Shown: in pieces, positions 13,277-14,609 of the stretch
Position numbering within the stretch: position 1 is the first letter of the stretch
How the letters are laid out: every line of letters starts with the position of its first letter
Assembly (NCBI GenBank): GCA_023416875.1
Contig: JAEZGT010000258.1
Coordinates: 1 to 14,609, forward strand
DNA length: 14,609 nucleotides
Reading direction: 5' to 3'
Origin: Pseudomonadota bacterium
Lineage (GTDB): Bacteria; Pseudomonadota; Gammaproteobacteria; Pseudomonadales; Cellvibrionaceae
The notes under the pieces: generated by a model
What the model saw: the letters and a program-made list of their open reading frames with translations, nothing else
Told to the model about the DNA's origin: nothing
Databases searched by the model: none
Translations under genes and position numbers: made by a program

Positions 13277-14609
13277 TCACATATAACGCATTAACAAGGC
13301 ATAGCCGCCGTCTTCCGCCAGGGGTAAATCCGGAGCGGGGATGCGTACCCGGTGACCTGATCCAGGAGCCGCGTCGAGGCGTTTGCCGCCGGCGGATTCC
13401 AGCGCGCTCAATTGAAACACCTGATTGCCGCGCGGAGTGATCAACTCCAGCTGATCCTGCAGTTCAAAGCGGTTTTTTACATCCAACGTCAGCCAGCCGT
13501 TGGCGCGGTCATAGGCCACGGCCTCTGCGACAAATTGCTGATTGGCATTGTCGGACACGCCTTTTTCGTAATTCTGATATTCGCTGGGCACGTGGCGGCG
13601 ATAAAAACCTTCCGTGTAACCGCGATTGGCGAGGTGATCCAGTTCGCGCATCAAATTCATATCGAATTTTTCTCCCGCTTTGGCGGCATCGATTGCGCGG
13701 CGGTAAACCTGCGCGGTGCGCGCGACGTAATAGTGGGATTTGGTGCGGCCTTCGATCTTGAGGGAGTGAATGCCCATATTCACCAGCCGCGCCACGTGTT
13801 GAACCGCGCGCAGATCCTTGGAATTCATGATGTAAGTGCCATGCTCGTCCTCGTAGGCGGGCATGTATTCGCCCGGACGGCTTTTTTCCTGCAGCAGCAC
13901 CGGCTGGATTTCGTCGTTGACTTCGGGGTTCCAGGTTTTTGGCTGCGCGGGTGCTGTTCTCGGCTGCGCAGGTTCGACGGCAATCAGGTCGCCGGTTTCG
14001 GTTTCCTTGGCGGCGTGGGTGTTGTATTCCCAGCGGCAGGAGTTAGTGCAGGCGCCTTGGTTGGAGTCCCGGTGGGACATATAGCCGGACAGAAGACATC
14101 TTCCTGAATACGCGATGCACAGAGCCCCGTGGACGAATACTTCCAGTTCCGTGTCTGGGCATTCATTGCGGATTTCTTCGATCTCTTCGATGGACAGCTC
14201 GCGGGACAAAATCACCCTCTCAATCCCTTGTTTGGCCCAGAACTTCACCGTGGCGTAGTTGACGGCGTTGGCTTGTACCGAGAGGTGCACCGGCTGATCC
14301 GGCCAGGTTTCTCGCACCATCATGATCAAACCGGGGTCGGCCATGATCAGCGCATCTGGTTTCATGGCGATGACGGGTTCCAGGTCGCGGATATAGGTGC
14401 GCACTTTGTCGTTATGGGGTGAGAGGTTGCTGGCCAGATAAAACAATTTGCCCTGGCTGTGGGCTTCATCAATTGCCTGGGCCAGATTTTCCAGTTTGTT
14501 GAATTCGTTGTTGCGCACTCGCAGGCTGTAGCGCGGTTGGCCGGCATACACGGCGTCGGCGCCGTAGGCAAAGGCGTAGCGCATGCTTTTGAGGGTGCCG
14601 GCGGGGGAG
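13277..14609 (-). CDS. trhP: tRNA 5-hydroxyuridine modification protein TrhP (YegQ, U32 family), 5' end outside window
   Basis: TrhP makes 5-hydroxyuridine at the wobble position of tRNA by an oxygen-independent route. It is a U32 'peptidase'-family protein related to UbiU/UbiV. The window shows 443 codons to the stop. The reading frame continues past the ATG at 14584 as SPAGTLKS to the window edge, matching the family start, so only about seven N-terminal residues are missing. Counted from that ATG: GADAVYAGQPRYSLRVRNNE (8–27), SVQANAVN (102–109), the four-Cys region C156, C163, C179, C183 (HGALCIAYSGRCLLSG, then ACTNSCRWEY), the EDEHGTYIMNSKDLRA block and SLKIEGRTKSHYY. The linker near 196–215 is variable and contains a small duplication. 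cobB follows after 9 nt. Confidence 0.96.
   Translation of the reverse strand, partial: SPAGTLKSMRYAFAYGADAVYAGQPRYSLRVRNNEFNKLENLAQAIDEAHSQGKLFYLASNLSPHNDKVRTYIRDLEPVIAMKPDALIMADPGLIMMVRETWPDQPVHLSVQANAVNYATVKFWAKQGIERVILSRELSIEEIEEIRNECPDTELEVFVHGALCIAYSGRCLLSGYMSHRDSNQGACTNSCRWEYNTHAAKETETGDLIAVEPAQPRTAPAQPKTWNPEVNDEIQPVLLQEKSRPGEYMPAYEDEHGTYIMNSKDLRAVQHVARLVNMGIHSLKIEGRTKSHYYVARTAQVYRRAIDAAKAGEKFDMNLMRELDHLANRGYTEGFYRRHVPSEYQNYEKGVSDNANQQFVAEAVAYDRANGWLTLDVKNRFELQDQLELITPRGNQVFQLSALESAGGKRLDAAPGSGHRVRIPAPDLPLAEDGGYALLMRYM
13941..13973 (-). repeat. Short in-frame duplication in the trhP linker
   Basis: GGCTGCGC[G/A]GGT occurs at 13941–13952 and 13962–13973, with a 21-nt period, encoding the repeated AQPRT / AQPKT. 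It lies in a segment that is variable between TrhP orthologs and looks like a slippage duplication without effect on the domain core. Confidence 0.7.

Overview
The window is a stretch of conserved chromosome from a gammaproteobacterium, moderately GC-rich and densely coded. FNR/Anr, CobB, TrhP, GuaB/GuaA and LigA all read as gammaproteobacterial. The fnr–hemN-like neighbourhood recalls the anr–hemN arrangement of Pseudomonas, and the overall flavour suggests a marine or cellulolytic relative such as the Cellvibrionales. That placement is an inference from memory of the families, not a search result. I see no tRNA, rRNA, CRISPR array, insertion sequence or phage gene.

Layout. (1) 1–1941, plus strand: the 3' end of ligA (NAD-dependent DNA ligase), a GTG-start lipoprotein with a lytic-transglycosylase (SLT) signature overlapping it by 4 nt, a 280-nt gene-poor gap, and a small two-helix membrane protein. 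(2) 2036–3847: a 592-aa acyl-CoA dehydrogenase of the DmdC (3-methylmercaptopropionyl-CoA dehydrogenase-like) group, closed by a strong intrinsic terminator. (3) 3899–6188, minus strand: egtB-egtD, a two-gene ergothioneine operon with a 14-nt overlap. (4) 6374–9587, plus strand: guaB and guaA, the two enzymes from IMP to GMP, with a clear sigma70-type promoter before guaB and a terminator-like hairpin between the genes. (5) 9812–10111: a 99-aa protein I do not recognise, with a good ribosome binding site. (6) 10119–14609, minus strand, read in the order trhP (5' end beyond the window), cobB, a hemN-like gene, fnr/anr, DUF4202.

The most interesting part is region 6. The gene between cobB and fnr keeps the outline of an oxygen-independent coproporphyrinogen III oxidase (HemN/HemW type). 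It has lost the CxxxCxxC iron-sulfur motif, the GGGTP motif and the C-terminal domain, yet it is an intact open reading frame. A near-palindromic FNR/Anr-type box lies upstream of it, placed as for class II activation of a -10 element that would give an almost leaderless mRNA. I read this as an Fnr-controlled pseudoenzyme left where hemN is expected. Next to it are the oxygen sensor (Fnr) and TrhP, a tRNA hydroxylation protein that does not need O2, so the segment looks oriented to low-oxygen physiology.
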